From assembly GCF_039852015.1 (NCBI RefSeq), contig NZ_CP156626.1, positions 248,001 through 312,000 of the forward strand: a DNA stretch of 64,000 bases, read 5' to 3'. Below the pieces are notes generated by a model. The model worked only from the letters and a program-made list of their open reading frames with translations, was not told the DNA's origin and did no database searches. Positions within the stretch are counted from its first letter, which is position 1. Every line of letters starts with the position of its first letter. Source of the stretch: Robbsia sp. KACC 23696 (GTDB lineage: Bacteria; Pseudomonadota; Gammaproteobacteria; Burkholderiales; Burkholderiaceae). Of the stretch, positions 1 through 8,317 are shown in pieces. The translations under genes and the position numbers were made by a program.

Positions 1-248
1 CGACACGAGGCGCGGTAAAGATTGCGGTGCCAAGGTTTCGCTGCGACAATTGGGCGCAGATTTCGGGGGTGCGTCCCGGGGAGCCCTTGCGCGCATCGCG
101 CGCAGCCCCTGTGGGCGTGCCCGGACGTCGACGCGGGACGTGCCGCTGCCGATCGCTGTCGGCCATTCAGGCCTGCGCCGGGTCCGCTCTGTCCGTCATG
201 TCGCCGGGGTCCGTCGTCCCACCGCGCTAAAAACGAATTCGTTGATCA
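1..248. other. Non-coding stretch ahead of nuoM
   Basis: No convincing coding frame reaches nuoM. The frame that is open at the left edge stops at 16-18, so at most six codons of an upstream gene could be present. A 12-bp perfect palindrome, AACGAATTCGTT, lies at 232-243, five bases before the nuoM start and in the place where a Shine-Dalgarno sequence would sit. No nuoL C-terminus could be recognised. Confidence 0.5.
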
Positions 249-1862
249 ATGCAATCACTTCCGCTGCTTAGCCTGGCCATCTGGGTCCCCATCGTTTTCG
301 GCGTCGCCATTCTGTGTGTCGGTTCATCGAAGCAGCCCACGCCCGCGCGCTGGCTGGCCTTGATCGGCTCGATCCTGGGTTTGCTGCTGACCATTCCGCT
401 GGTCTTCGGCTACGACGCGACGTCGGGCGCCGAGCAGTTCGTCGAGCAGGCCAACTGGCTGCCGGCATTGAACAGTACCTATCACCTCGGGATCGACGGT
501 ATCTCGCTTTGGCTGGTGGTGCTCACCGCATTCACGACCGTCGTCATCGTGCTGGCGTCGTGGCGCTCGACGATTCGAGTACCGCAATACCTGTCGGCCT
601 TTCTGCTGCTGTCCGGTTTCCTGATCGGTGTCTTTACTGCCCAGGACGGCCTGCTCTTCTTTGTGTTCTTCGAGGCGACGCTGGTTCCCTTTTATCTGCT
701 CATCGGCGGCTGGGGCGGGGCGAATCGGGTCTATGCGGCGGTCAAGTTCTTCTTCTTCTCGTTGATCGGCTCGCTGACGATGCTGGTCGCGCTGATCTAT
801 CTGTACAAGGTCTCGCATAGCTTCGACATGGCGACGTGGTCGTCGATGCCGCTGTCGCTGTCGCAACAGATTTGGATTTTCCTGGCCTTCTTCGCGGCCT
901 TCGCCGTCAAGGTGCCGATGTGGCCGGTGCATACCTGGCTGCCCGACGCGCACTTGGAGGCGCCGATCGGTGCATCGGTGATGATGAGCGTGTTGAAGCT
1001 GGGCGCCTATGGCTTTCTGCGCTTCTCGCTGCCGATCACGCCGGATGCCAGCCACTTTTTCGCGCCGGTGCTGATCGCGTTGTCGCTGATCGCCGTCGTC
1101 TACGCCAGCCTCGTCGCATTGGCGCAGACCGATATGAGCAAGGTCATCGCCTATTCGTCGGTCGCGCACATGGGCTTGGTGACGCTCGGCCTGTTTATCT
1201 TCAGCCAGATCGGTGTCGTCGGCGCGATCGTCCAATTGATCTCGTACGGTTTCGTCTCGGGCGCGATGTTCCTCTGCATGGGGGTGCTGAGCGACCGGAT
1301 GCAGACGCAGTCGATCGATGCCTATGGCGGCGTGATCAATACGATGCCGCGCTTCGCCGTCTTCATGATGGTCTTCACGATGGCGAACGTCGGCCTGCCA
1401 GGAACGTCCGGTTTCGTCGGTGAGTTCATGGTCATCATGGGCGCGATCAAGTACAACTTCTGGATCGGCTTGGGCGCGGCATCGACGATGGTGCTGAGCG
1501 CGGCGTACACCTTGTGGATGTACAAGCGCGTGATCTTCGGGCCGGTGGCGAACGAGCGTGTGGCCAAGTTGAAGGACCTGGGGCTGCGTGAGATAACGGT
1601 GCTGGGCGCGATGGCACTCGTCGTCATGGTCATCGGTGTCTATCCGCATCCGTTTACGAAGGGTATCGACCCGTCGACCGCAACGGTGCTCGCCCAAGCG
1701 ACGCGTTCGAAGATCGCCGTCGCGTCGCTGGAGACGGCGCCCGCCTTGGCGCTGTCGGCCACACCGAGCGGATCGACGACGGGGGTGGCGGTGCAAGGCG
1801 TCCCCACCGGCCGGATCGTGAGCAGCGCCACCGCCGGTCGGGCCGCCGTCAACGGACTGTGA
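249..1862 (+). CDS. nuoM: NADH-quinone oxidoreductase subunit M (complex I proton channel)
   Basis: A 537-residue polytopic inner-membrane protein of the ND4/NuoM family, one of the three antiporter-like proton-pumping subunits of respiratory complex I. The key family residues are visible: the TM5 glutamate in FFEATLVPFYL (about E142) and the TM7 lysine in AFAVKVPMWPVHTWLPDAH (about K221), with LEAP and the AYSSVAHMG segment following. The N-terminus (LPLLSLAIWVPIVFG) fits the Burkholderia form. The last 45-50 residues form an Ala/Ser/Thr-rich tail beyond the usual end of the family. Normally nuoM sits between nuoL and nuoN; here neither is adjacent, and strong hairpins follow. No clear Shine-Dalgarno is seen. 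It could be a second copy, but the sequence looks like a canonical NuoM rather than an Mrp or hydrogenase subunit. Confidence 0.95.
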   Translation: MQSLPLLSLAIWVPIVFGVAILCVGSSKQPTPARWLALIGSILGLLLTIPLVFGYDATSGAEQFVEQANWLPALNSTYHLGIDGISLWLVVLTAFTTVVIVLASWRSTIRVPQYLSAFLLLSGFLIGVFTAQDGLLFFVFFEATLVPFYLLIGGWGGANRVYAAVKFFFFSLIGSLTMLVALIYLYKVSHSFDMATWSSMPLSLSQQIWIFLAFFAAFAVKVPMWPVHTWLPDAHLEAPIGASVMMSVLKLGAYGFLRFSLPITPDASHFFAPVLIALSLIAVVYASLVALAQTDMSKVIAYSSVAHMGLVTLGLFIFSQIGVVGAIVQLISYGFVSGAMFLCMGVLSDRMQTQSIDAYGGVINTMPRFAVFMMVFTMANVGLPGTSGFVGEFMVIMGAIKYNFWIGLGAASTMVLSAAYTLWMYKRVIFGPVANERVAKLKDLGLREITVLGAMALVVMVIGVYPHPFTKGIDPSTATVLAQATRSKIAVASLETAPALALSATPSGSTTGVAVQGVPTGRIVSSATAGRAAVNGL

Positions 1863-1870
1863 CGCCGGCT

Positions 1871-1902
1871 GGGTGACGCGGCGTTTCCGTGCCGCGTCAC
1901 CC
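1871..1902. repeat. Perfect 12-bp hairpin after nuoM
   Basis: GGGTGACGCGGC (1871-1882) and its exact complement (1891-1902) flank an 8-nt loop. There is no T-run. It directly precedes a second, terminator-like hairpin, so it may protect the 3' end of the nuoM transcript. Confidence 0.7.
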
Positions 1903-1910
1903 GACATTGC

Positions 1911-1955
1911 CAACGCCCACCCCATGCAAGCGCATGCGGTGGGCGTTGTGCTTTT
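1911..1955 (+). terminator. Strong terminator downstream of nuoM
   Basis: CAACGCCCACC (1911-1921) pairs with GGTGGGCGTTG (1938-1948). The inner arms CATGC/GCATG extend the stem around the loop AAGC, and the 3' arm is followed by TGCTTTT. The stem has 16 base pairs with one internal mismatch. It ends transcription exactly where nuoN would be expected. The rest of the gap to 2211 holds nothing recognisable. Confidence 0.8.
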
Positions 1956-2211
1956 CGGCGTACGCTGCCATCGATACGCGCAGCCGAGCAGACGTGGCGG
2001 CGGTCGTATCGTCAGCGGTTTTTGAGCCGATCGCCAGGACAGCGATAGAATCGTCGTGTTGGCAGATAGCGCGGCGGGGCTGCGACGGATTGCAGCGACT
2101 GCGCCGACATCGGCAAGCGGTCATTCGGCCGTGGGTTCGATGGATGCCGTCGGGGGACGGCAGACGCCTAGCCAACGCGTGCCATTGACTCTTCGCCTTT
2201 TGGGATAACCC

Positions 2212-3504
2212 ATGTCAAACAAGAACAGCGGGTCTGGCGATACCTATTTTTCGCTTGCTTCCACTCAGTCGGGGGAAGCGGTCAACGCGTCGGCTTCAGC
2301 CCGGTTTTACATCGGCGTCGATGGCGGCGGTTCCGGCACGCGGGTGCTTATCGCAGCGCATCCCGGGCATCTCGCCGAAGACGTGACGGGGGCCGCGGAA
2401 CACCGTGTCGACGGTGCCGGGCAAGAAGGCCAGCCGCCCGGCCAGGGCCTGCGCGCTGGGGCCATGCCGATCAGTTGGCCATTGCGCGGCGTTGCCGGTC
2501 CGTCCGGCCTGGGGCTGGGTATCGAGCGTGCCTGGGCGGCGATCGAGCACGCCTGCACCGAGGCTTTCGCGGCGGCGAAGCTCGACTGGCAGTGGTCGGA
2601 GTGCGTGATGGCGTGCGGACTCGCCGGCGTCAATCACGTGCCATGGCGCGATGCGTTCATTGCGAGTGCGCCGCCGCTGCGGTCCCTGTCGGTCTTCAGC
2701 GACGCGTTTACGACATGGGCCGGTGCGCTCGGCGACAGCACGACACCGGCCGCCGCGCCGCGTCCCAAGAGCGCGGCACAGCGAGTTTGCGCTCAGGCGG
2801 CGGAGCGCGACCGGCGGGGGCGCGCGCGCGCGCGGATGGCCGGCGACGGCGAGATCATCGCCGGGGTGGTTATCGCACTTGGAACGGGCAGCATCGGTTG
2901 TGCGATGGATGCTGAGCGGGGCTGGCGCACCGTTGGCGGCTTCGGCTTTCCGGCGGGCGACGAGGCCAGTGGTGCGTGGTTCGGCTTGCAGGCGGCAGGT
3001 TACGCGCAGCGGGCCCTGGACGGGCGCGTGCCCATCGACGCCTTTGCGCGCGCATTAATCGATGTGATGGTGCCCTCGGATCGAATCGGCAAGGCAGCAC
3101 CGGCGCTCGGAGCGGCTACGGCGCCCGGCCCATCAGACCCACGCACGACGGCGCCCGGGCAGGCACATCATGCAAGTCTGCCGGACGGTCGCGACCGTTT
3201 GCAGGCGTGGTTGACGTCGGCGAACCAGACCGATTACGCGGCCTTGATGCGCGTGGTCGTCGATTTTCCCGATCATCCGACGGTTCGCGCCTTGCGCGCG
3301 CGTGCCGCATCCGACGTCGATGCGATGATCGATGCGCTGGATCCGGGCATGGCGCTACCGGTGGTCTTGGCGGGAAGTGTGGCGCCCTGGCTGGCAGGGG
3401 CATTGGCGAACCGTCATAAAGCACGGCTGCGAGCAGCGGCGGGCGATGCCGCCGCTGGCGCCCTGCGCGTGGCGCAGGGCTGGATCAGGCAACCACAGGG
3501 TTAA
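2212..3504 (+). CDS. BadF/BadG/BcrA/BcrD-type ATPase, probable N-acetylglucosamine kinase
   Basis: A 430-residue protein of the ASKHA fold. The phosphate-1 loop is IGVDGGGSGTR (about residues 34-44), the phosphate-2 loop is ALGTGSIGC (about 222-230), followed by GFGFPAGDEASGAWFGLQA, and the adenosine-type motif near the C-terminus is VVLAGSVAPWLA. In this family such proteins phosphorylate amino sugars such as GlcNAc. Two low-complexity insertions, about 50-90 and 175-212, are absent from typical members and make this one longer than usual. The gene stands alone on the strand; a nearby GlcNAc transporter or deaminase was not seen, so the substrate is inferred from the family only. Confidence 0.8.
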   Translation: MSNKNSGSGDTYFSLASTQSGEAVNASASARFYIGVDGGGSGTRVLIAAHPGHLAEDVTGAAEHRVDGAGQEGQPPGQGLRAGAMPISWPLRGVAGPSGLGLGIERAWAAIEHACTEAFAAAKLDWQWSECVMACGLAGVNHVPWRDAFIASAPPLRSLSVFSDAFTTWAGALGDSTTPAAAPRPKSAAQRVCAQAAERDRRGRARARMAGDGEIIAGVVIALGTGSIGCAMDAERGWRTVGGFGFPAGDEASGAWFGLQAAGYAQRALDGRVPIDAFARALIDVMVPSDRIGKAAPALGAATAPGPSDPRTTAPGQAHHASLPDGRDRLQAWLTSANQTDYAALMRVVVDFPDHPTVRALRARAASDVDAMIDALDPGMALPVVLAGSVAPWLAGALANRHKARLRAAAGDAAAGALRVAQGWIRQPQG

Positions 3505-3570
3505 ACACGTCAGCGGCGGGTTCGACCGGGCGGCGTCGCACCGACGCGCGCGTGAGATGTCGGCTGCCGT

Positions 3571-3879
3571 TTAAGGGTGCCAGCCGGGGCCCCGATGCGG
3601 CGGCGGCCCATGACGCCAGTGACGCGGCGGCGGGGGCGGCGGACGATGCCAATGGCGTCGATGCCAGCGACGCGGCGGCGGAGGCGGGGGGCCGCCGACG
3701 TAGCCGGGGCCGCCCACATTCACGCCGATATTGACGCCGGCGGCGTGTGCCTGGATTGCCGTGAGGCTGGCCGCGCTCAAGGCGACCACGGCAAGCGATT
3801 TACCAATCGCGTGCCACACCGTGCGGCCGATACCGCTTGACGCGGCATCGACCGGCAAATCGGTCTTGTCTATCTTCAT
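3571..3879 (-). CDS. Small exported Pro/His-rich protein
   Basis: A 102-residue product. The start at 3877-3879 is preceded by AGAGGGAAAC, a good ribosome-binding site, which favours it over the longer frame. A charged N-region is followed by a hydrophobic stretch (SLAVVALSAASLTAIQAHA) ending in a likely AHA signal-peptidase site. The mature part is short: a GVNIGVNVGGPGY segment, then two PPPPPP runs separated by RRWHRRHWHR, ending in Gly-Pro-His repeats. Similar tiny periplasmic Pro-rich proteins are common in Burkholderiales and have no known function. The His/Arg content could bind metal or anionic surfaces; this is speculation. Confidence 0.7.
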   Translation of the reverse strand: MKIDKTDLPVDAASSGIGRTVWHAIGKSLAVVALSAASLTAIQAHAAGVNIGVNVGGPGYVGGPPPPPPRRWHRRHWHRPPPPPPRHWRHGPPPHRGPGWHP

Positions 3880-4361
3880 CGTTTCCCTCTTTTTTGCTCT
3901 GGTCTGACGCGTGGTCTCATCTACCAGCGTATGTAAGACGATGCCAGATTCTTCTTCCCTACGCTGTGCCGCGTAGGGGACAGCGTGCATACGTCTGTTT
4001 GACTATACCGTTCCCGGCCGATCGTTGCTGACGCAGCAAACGGGCGTCGGACGCGCCCCTCGATGATCGAACGACCGCTTTTTCGCGCTTTGCGTCGTCG
4101 TATCGAGCGTCCGCTTCGAGGGGGAAAATGAGGTAGTTTGGCGATGTTTGGCGGCTAGCGCACATTCGCCGACGGCGCCAGCGGTATACACCAGAAGCAA
4201 GAAAGCTTTCAGAATACTGTCGGTTTTGCGCGCCATACTGAGCCGTCGGCAGGGTCTTCGGAGCGATTCGCATGAGCGAACAATCTTTGATGTTGACAAT
4301 GAACGACATGGCAATAAAAATCATCTAACCCAACCCTTTGCCTAGCGTTTTCAAGGCTCCT
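3880..4361. other. Intergenic region between the Pro/His-rich gene and marR
   Basis: About 480 bases with no supported gene. It carries the divergent control region; a sigma-70-like promoter is visible near the marR end. Confidence 0.5.
4293..4320 (+). promoter_or_regulatory. Probable sigma-70 promoter of the marR gene
   Basis: A perfect -35 TTGACA (4293-4298) is followed after 16 bp by TAAAAA (4315-4320), a 4-of-6 -10 box, about 40 bases before the MarR start. Confidence 0.5.
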
Positions 4362-4805
4362 ATGACAGACATCTATTCGATTGAGAATTTCGATTACAAA
4401 CGGGCGGTTGGTCGCTTGCTCACGCGTGTACGGCACTTGCTGCTCGAACGTGTGAGCGAACGGCTGGAGACACTGGACCTGACGGCCGCGCAGTGGGGGG
4501 TCGTGGTGACCCTGGCCGAGGGCACGGCATCGACGCCGGCCGAGCTGTCGCGTCTTCTCGACTATGATCCGGGCGCGATGACGCGTCTGATCGATCGTCT
4601 AGAGAAGAAGGACATCGTCCGTCGTACCCGCAGCACCGACGATCGCCGCTCGGTCAGCCTAGAGCTGACCGAGCGAGGTCGCGCGCTGTTTCCCGAAATC
4701 CTGCCGCTGATCGTCGGCGTGTATAACGAACTGCTGCAGGGCTTCACGAAAGAGGAAGCGACGCAACTCGAAGGGCTGCTGACACGGATGCTCGAAAACG
4801 GCTGA
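4362..4805 (+). CDS. MarR-family transcriptional regulator
   Basis: A 147-residue winged-helix regulator. The helix-turn-helix and wing cover about residues 45-105: LTAAQWGVVVTLAEG, STPAELSRLLDYDPGAMTRLIDRLEKKDIVRR, then the wing RSTDDRRSVSLELTERG. N- and C-terminal helices form the dimer interface. Start 4362 (MTDIYSIENFDYKR) was chosen over the upstream TTG because AAGGCTCCT precedes it. MarR proteins usually repress a neighbouring efflux or stress gene, but the nearest candidates here are an isolated glycosyltransferase (convergent) and the Pro/His-rich gene (divergent), so the target is unknown. Confidence 0.88.
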   Translation: MTDIYSIENFDYKRAVGRLLTRVRHLLLERVSERLETLDLTAAQWGVVVTLAEGTASTPAELSRLLDYDPGAMTRLIDRLEKKDIVRRTRSTDDRRSVSLELTERGRALFPEILPLIVGVYNELLQGFTKEEATQLEGLLTRMLENG

Positions 4806-4861
4806 TGCCGTTTTGCGCGAGCCGGCGGGCTCGCGCGAGAAGTCTCGGCCTCGGCAGGCCA

Positions 4862-4895
4862 TAAAAAAACCCTTCCGTCATCCGGAAGGGTTTTT
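4862..4895. terminator. Bidirectional terminator
   Basis: Nine-bp stem ACCCTTCCG / CGGAAGGGT with a 5-nt loop, flanked by an A-run and a T-run. It lies between the convergent marR gene and the GT4 gene and can serve both strands. Confidence 0.92.
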
Positions 4896-4923
4896 GACAC
4901 AGTCTATTCGGTCGATTCAGCGT

Positions 4924-5988
4924 TTAGCTGACTTGACGCAGTACCGGACGCTGCGTTGCGGCTTGCTCGCCGATCAGACGCTCGTAGACCTTGACGTAGT
5001 TGCTAGCCATCGTATCGGCCGTGAAACGCTCATCGAAACGGGCACGGATCGCGCGGCGCGGCAGTTCCTTCAAGCGGTCCACCGCCGCCACTGCACCGTA
5101 GATGTCCTCGACGATGAAGCCAGTGACGCCCTGATCGATCACTTCCGGCACCGAACCGCGGTTGAACGCGATCACCGGCGTACCGCATGCCATTGCTTCG
5201 ATCATAACCAGGCCAAAGGGCTCCGGCCAATCGATCGGCAGCAGCAACGCCTTGGCGCCCGACAGGAAGGCCGGCTTCTGCGCTTCGTTGATTTCACCGA
5301 TGAATTCGACGTCGGCCGTCTTCAGCAGCGGTTCGATTTCGCGCTCGAAGTATTCCTGGTCGACCTTGTCGACCTTTGCCGCGATCTTCAACTTCATGCC
5401 CGTCTGCGCGGCGATCTTGATCGCCGTATCCGGGCGCTTTTCCGGGCAGATACGGCCCAGGAAGGCCAAATATTCCGGTTCGATGTCTTGACGCGGTGTC
5501 AGCAACTGGCTCGGCAGACCGTGATAGACAGTGTCCATCCAGTTAGCGTGAAGCGGTGCGCGCTGCGAATCGGAGATCGAGACCACCGGGGCTTTCGGGA
5601 ACGCGTTAAAAACCGGCTGCAGCTCGACCAGATCCAAACGGCCATGCAGCGTCGTTACGAACGGCACGTCCATTTGCGAAAACAGGGCGAACGGCGCGTA
5701 GTCCAGATGGAAGTGCAGCACATCGAATTCATGCGCACGACGACGCACCGTTTCCAATAGCAGGGCATGCGGCGCGTTCGCATCGCGGATCGACGGATCG
5801 AGACGCAATGCCTTCGGCCACACTGCCTCGTGCTTGGCGCTGGTCTGCGAGTCACCGCTGGCGAACAGCGTGACGTCATGTCCTTGCTCGACCAGTGCTT
5901 CCGTCAGATAGGAAACCACGCGTTCGGTGCCACCGTAAAACTTCGGCGGAACGGCTTCATACAGCGGTGCAATTTGAGCGATGCGCAT
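4924..5988 (-). CDS. Glycosyltransferase family 4 protein (stand-alone)
   Basis: A 354-residue GT-B-fold retaining glycosyltransferase. The N-terminal acceptor domain starts MRIAQIAPLYEAVPPKFYGGTE, with the Gly-rich loop near GGTERV. The C-terminal nucleotide-sugar domain has FLGRICPEKRPDTAI and the E-x7-E motif in EPFGLVMIEAMACGTPVIAF. AGGAG lies nine bases before the start. It is not part of the main exopolysaccharide operon. Closest in look to the short GT4 proteins often found alone in proteobacterial genomes; donor and acceptor unknown. Confidence 0.88.
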   Translation of the reverse strand: MRIAQIAPLYEAVPPKFYGGTERVVSYLTEALVEQGHDVTLFASGDSQTSAKHEAVWPKALRLDPSIRDANAPHALLLETVRRRAHEFDVLHFHLDYAPFALFSQMDVPFVTTLHGRLDLVELQPVFNAFPKAPVVSISDSQRAPLHANWMDTVYHGLPSQLLTPRQDIEPEYLAFLGRICPEKRPDTAIKIAAQTGMKLKIAAKVDKVDQEYFEREIEPLLKTADVEFIGEINEAQKPAFLSGAKALLLPIDWPEPFGLVMIEAMACGTPVIAFNRGSVPEVIDQGVTGFIVEDIYGAVAAVDRLKELPRRAIRARFDERFTADTMASNYVKVYERLIGEQAATQRPVLRQVS

Positions 5989-6512
5989 CTGGATAACTCC
6001 TGGTCTGTGCGTTTCGCGTGCCTGCCGCCTTCAAAAGCGGTCCGCCGCAGAAACGTTTGGCGTCTCGAACTCGGTCGCCGTCCGCCACCATGGCGGATGA
6101 CACGACTGAATTCTGGTTGACGGTGGCGCGTCACTACGGATGGTGCCTGCGCGCTCGTCCCTTGGTTCCCATTATCGACATCCGTCCTAAAACCGCTATC
6201 GACTTTGCAAACAATTTCGCCTTGTTACAGCAAGAAACATTTCAAAGTCAATGACTTGCGTCGCTTCGAGAGCGCTGGGGCGCCCTCGAAGCGCGGTGGC
6301 GCGGCGCTTGACGATATCGCACCGATGATCCACGTGGACGGTAAGCTGGGTGCGCACGTGGCAATTATCCGACACGTCGCCTAGGGCGCTTGCCGATAGA
6401 CACGGCAAGACACTCCCGCTATGAATTTAGTTGAGCACGCAGCGTGCCCGCTCCGCCGTCGTCGCATGCCGGCTGCCACCGATGCAAAAAAGCGGCAGGC
6501 AGGCAAGTGCGA
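5989..6512. other. Intergenic region upstream of the GT4 gene
   Basis: About 520 bases with no supported gene. Its one notable element is an imperfect long hairpin at 6262-6293. Confidence 0.5.
6262..6293. repeat. Hairpin between fpr and the GT4 gene
   Basis: CGCTTCGAG (6262-6270) pairs with CTCGAAGCG (6285-6293); after one mismatch GCGC/GCGC continues the stem around the loop TGGG. Thirteen paired bases, no T-run on either side. Confidence 0.6.
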
Positions 6513-7283
6513 TCAGTCGACGAACGCGCGCTCGATCACGTAATGACCCGGCGTGGAGTGATTGCCTTCCTTGAGGCCGGCCGCGTCCAACAAGGCGCGC
6601 GTGTCCTTCAGCATGTGCGGGCTACCGCAGAGCATCAGGCGGTCGTTTTCGACCGAGAACGGCGGCAGATCCAGATCCGTGAACAGCTTGCCCGACGAGA
6701 TCAGGTCGGTGATGCGTCCCTGCGTCCGGAACGTTTCACGCGTGACCGTCGGGTAATAGACCAGCTTGTCGCGGATCAATTCGCCGAAGTGCTCATCTGC
6801 CGGCAGCGTCTCCGTGATGTATTGCTGATAAGCCAGCTCACGCTCGAAACGGCAGGTGTGTGTCAGAACGATACGGTCGTAACGCTCATAGACTTCCGGG
6901 TCCTTGATGACGCTCATGAACGGCGCCAAACCGGTGCCGGTCGACAGCATCCACAGGGTCTTGCCGGGCAGCAGGTTATCGACGATCAGCGTGCCGGTAG
7001 GCTTGCGGCCGATCATCACCGTGTCGCCAGGCTGCAAATGCTGCAGGCGCGAGGTCAACGGGCCGTCCTGGACCTTGATCGACAGGAACTCGAGCGATTC
7101 TTCGTAATTGGCGCTGGCCAGGCTGTACGCGCGGAGCAGGGGCTTGCCCTCCACCGGCAGTCCTACCATCGTGAACTGGCCGTTCAGGAAGCGGAAGGAC
7201 GGGTCGCGCGTGCATTTGAAGCTGAAAAGCGTGTCCGTCCAATGGTGCACGCTCAGGACGGTTTCCTGGTTCAGATTACTCAT
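6513..7283 (-). CDS. fpr: Ferredoxin--NADP(+) reductase
   Basis: A 256-residue flavoprotein that moves electrons between NADPH and ferredoxin or flavodoxin in the cytoplasm. The FAD domain shows the RAYSLAS motif (RxYS), and the NADP domain the Gly-rich STGTGLAPFMS loop and LCGSPHML. The C-terminus ends HYVIERAFVD, the form found in bacterial subclass enzymes of the Azotobacter/Burkholderia type with an extended tail after the FAD-facing aromatic residue. Start 7283 (MSNLNQETVLSV) fits the family and has GGACAAG upstream; the longer frame adds 28 residues of no family resemblance. Usually involved in oxidative-stress defence and Fe-S enzyme supply. Confidence 0.93.
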   Translation of the reverse strand: MSNLNQETVLSVHHWTDTLFSFKCTRDPSFRFLNGQFTMVGLPVEGKPLLRAYSLASANYEESLEFLSIKVQDGPLTSRLQHLQPGDTVMIGRKPTGTLIVDNLLPGKTLWMLSTGTGLAPFMSVIKDPEVYERYDRIVLTHTCRFERELAYQQYITETLPADEHFGELIRDKLVYYPTVTRETFRTQGRITDLISSGKLFTDLDLPPFSVENDRLMLCGSPHMLKDTRALLDAAGLKEGNHSTPGHYVIERAFVD

Positions 7284-7484
7284 TTCTTGTCCGTAAAAGG
7301 CGCCACCCATAGGCACGACGGCGCAATAAGGGCGAAGGGCCGACCCGGCCTGTCCCAAATTCCACAAAAATAGCTCGGTATTTTACCTGATGCGCCCAGG
7401 CACAGCAGAAATGACCTGTCCCCCGACCGGATATTGATCGGAATTCGCCAAAAAGCGGCGCGATCGCCCGCGAAACTGCGGTGT

Positions 7485-8285
7485 TTACGCCGCAGTGTTC
7501 GGGTTCAGCCGCAACTTGGCGACATAGGGGAGGTGATCCGACAGCCAGGAGGCCTTTGAATCCGGCGCGACCCAACTAATGGGCGTGAGGCCGCGGACGA
7601 ACATCTTGTCCAGCGCCAAGGCCGGCGAGAATGCGGGAAAGGTGCGGCCGCTGACGCCCAGGGCGCCCGCGACTTCGATCAGGCCGGCATCGGCGAAAAT
7701 CGCCGGCGAGTCGTTTTTCCAATCGTTGAAGTCGCCTGCCAGAATCAGAGGGCCTTCCGGCGCCCCCGTGGCGATCCAGGTAGCGATCCATCGCATCTGG
7801 CGCAGGCGAGCGCTGCGAGTCAGCGCCAGATGCGCGCAGAGCAAGGTAATGACCTGCCCTTTATAGGTCATTCGGGCGGCAAGCAGTCCCCGCCGTTCGA
7901 AGCGATGCGCGGAAATATCCCAGCGCCCGCTCAGATCGAGAGGGTGCGGCGAAAGAATGGCATTACCGTGCCGCCACGAGGGCTTGAAGACATTGGGTCC
8001 GAGCGTCACCTGCATGTTCAGCGAGGCGGCGATTTCCGTCGCTTGGCAATGCCAAAGCGCATCCGGCGGATCTTCCATCGATTCGCCGAATCCCGCGGGC
8101 GTCAGCGCCGCGGGCAGGCGTTTGGCCATTGCTTCCTGCAGGAAACAGGCGTCCGCCCCACTGCCCGCGAGCCAATCCCGCATCGGTTTCCAGACTTGTA
8201 GCCCGAGCGGGGAGCGCCCCTTGTGCAGGTTCCAACTCACCGCGGTGAAGTCGTCGTCGTTTGCCAGTGCTTGCGGATGTCTCAT
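7485..8285 (-). CDS. Endonuclease/exonuclease/phosphatase family protein
   Basis: A 266-residue EEP-fold hydrolase. Visible catalytic motifs in order: SWNLHKG (Asn), CFLQEAM (metal-binding Glu), LLCAHLAL (His), LAGDFNDW (Asp-Asn pair) and the C-terminal SDHLPYVAKL (Asp-His). This set defines the metal-dependent phosphodiesterase family that includes nucleases, sphingomyelinases and lipid phosphatases, so the substrate is open. No signal peptide is seen. No clear Shine-Dalgarno precedes the start. It lies 32 bases downstream of the exported-protein gene on the same strand and is probably co-transcribed with it. Confidence 0.85.
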   Translation of the reverse strand: MRHPQALANDDDFTAVSWNLHKGRSPLGLQVWKPMRDWLAGSGADACFLQEAMAKRLPAALTPAGFGESMEDPPDALWHCQATEIAASLNMQVTLGPNVFKPSWRHGNAILSPHPLDLSGRWDISAHRFERRGLLAARMTYKGQVITLLCAHLALTRSARLRQMRWIATWIATGAPEGPLILAGDFNDWKNDSPAIFADAGLIEVAGALGVSGRTFPAFSPALALDKMFVRGLTPISWVAPDSKASWLSDHLPYVAKLRLNPNTAA

Positions 8286-8317
8286 GGAAATAGCTTACTC
8301 GCGGCGCACGTTTCGCG

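Noticed and set aside
324-1925. 533-aa open frame on the minus strand over nuoM
   Set aside because: Shadow of nuoM: Arg/His-rich, no family resemblance, caused by high GC codon bias.
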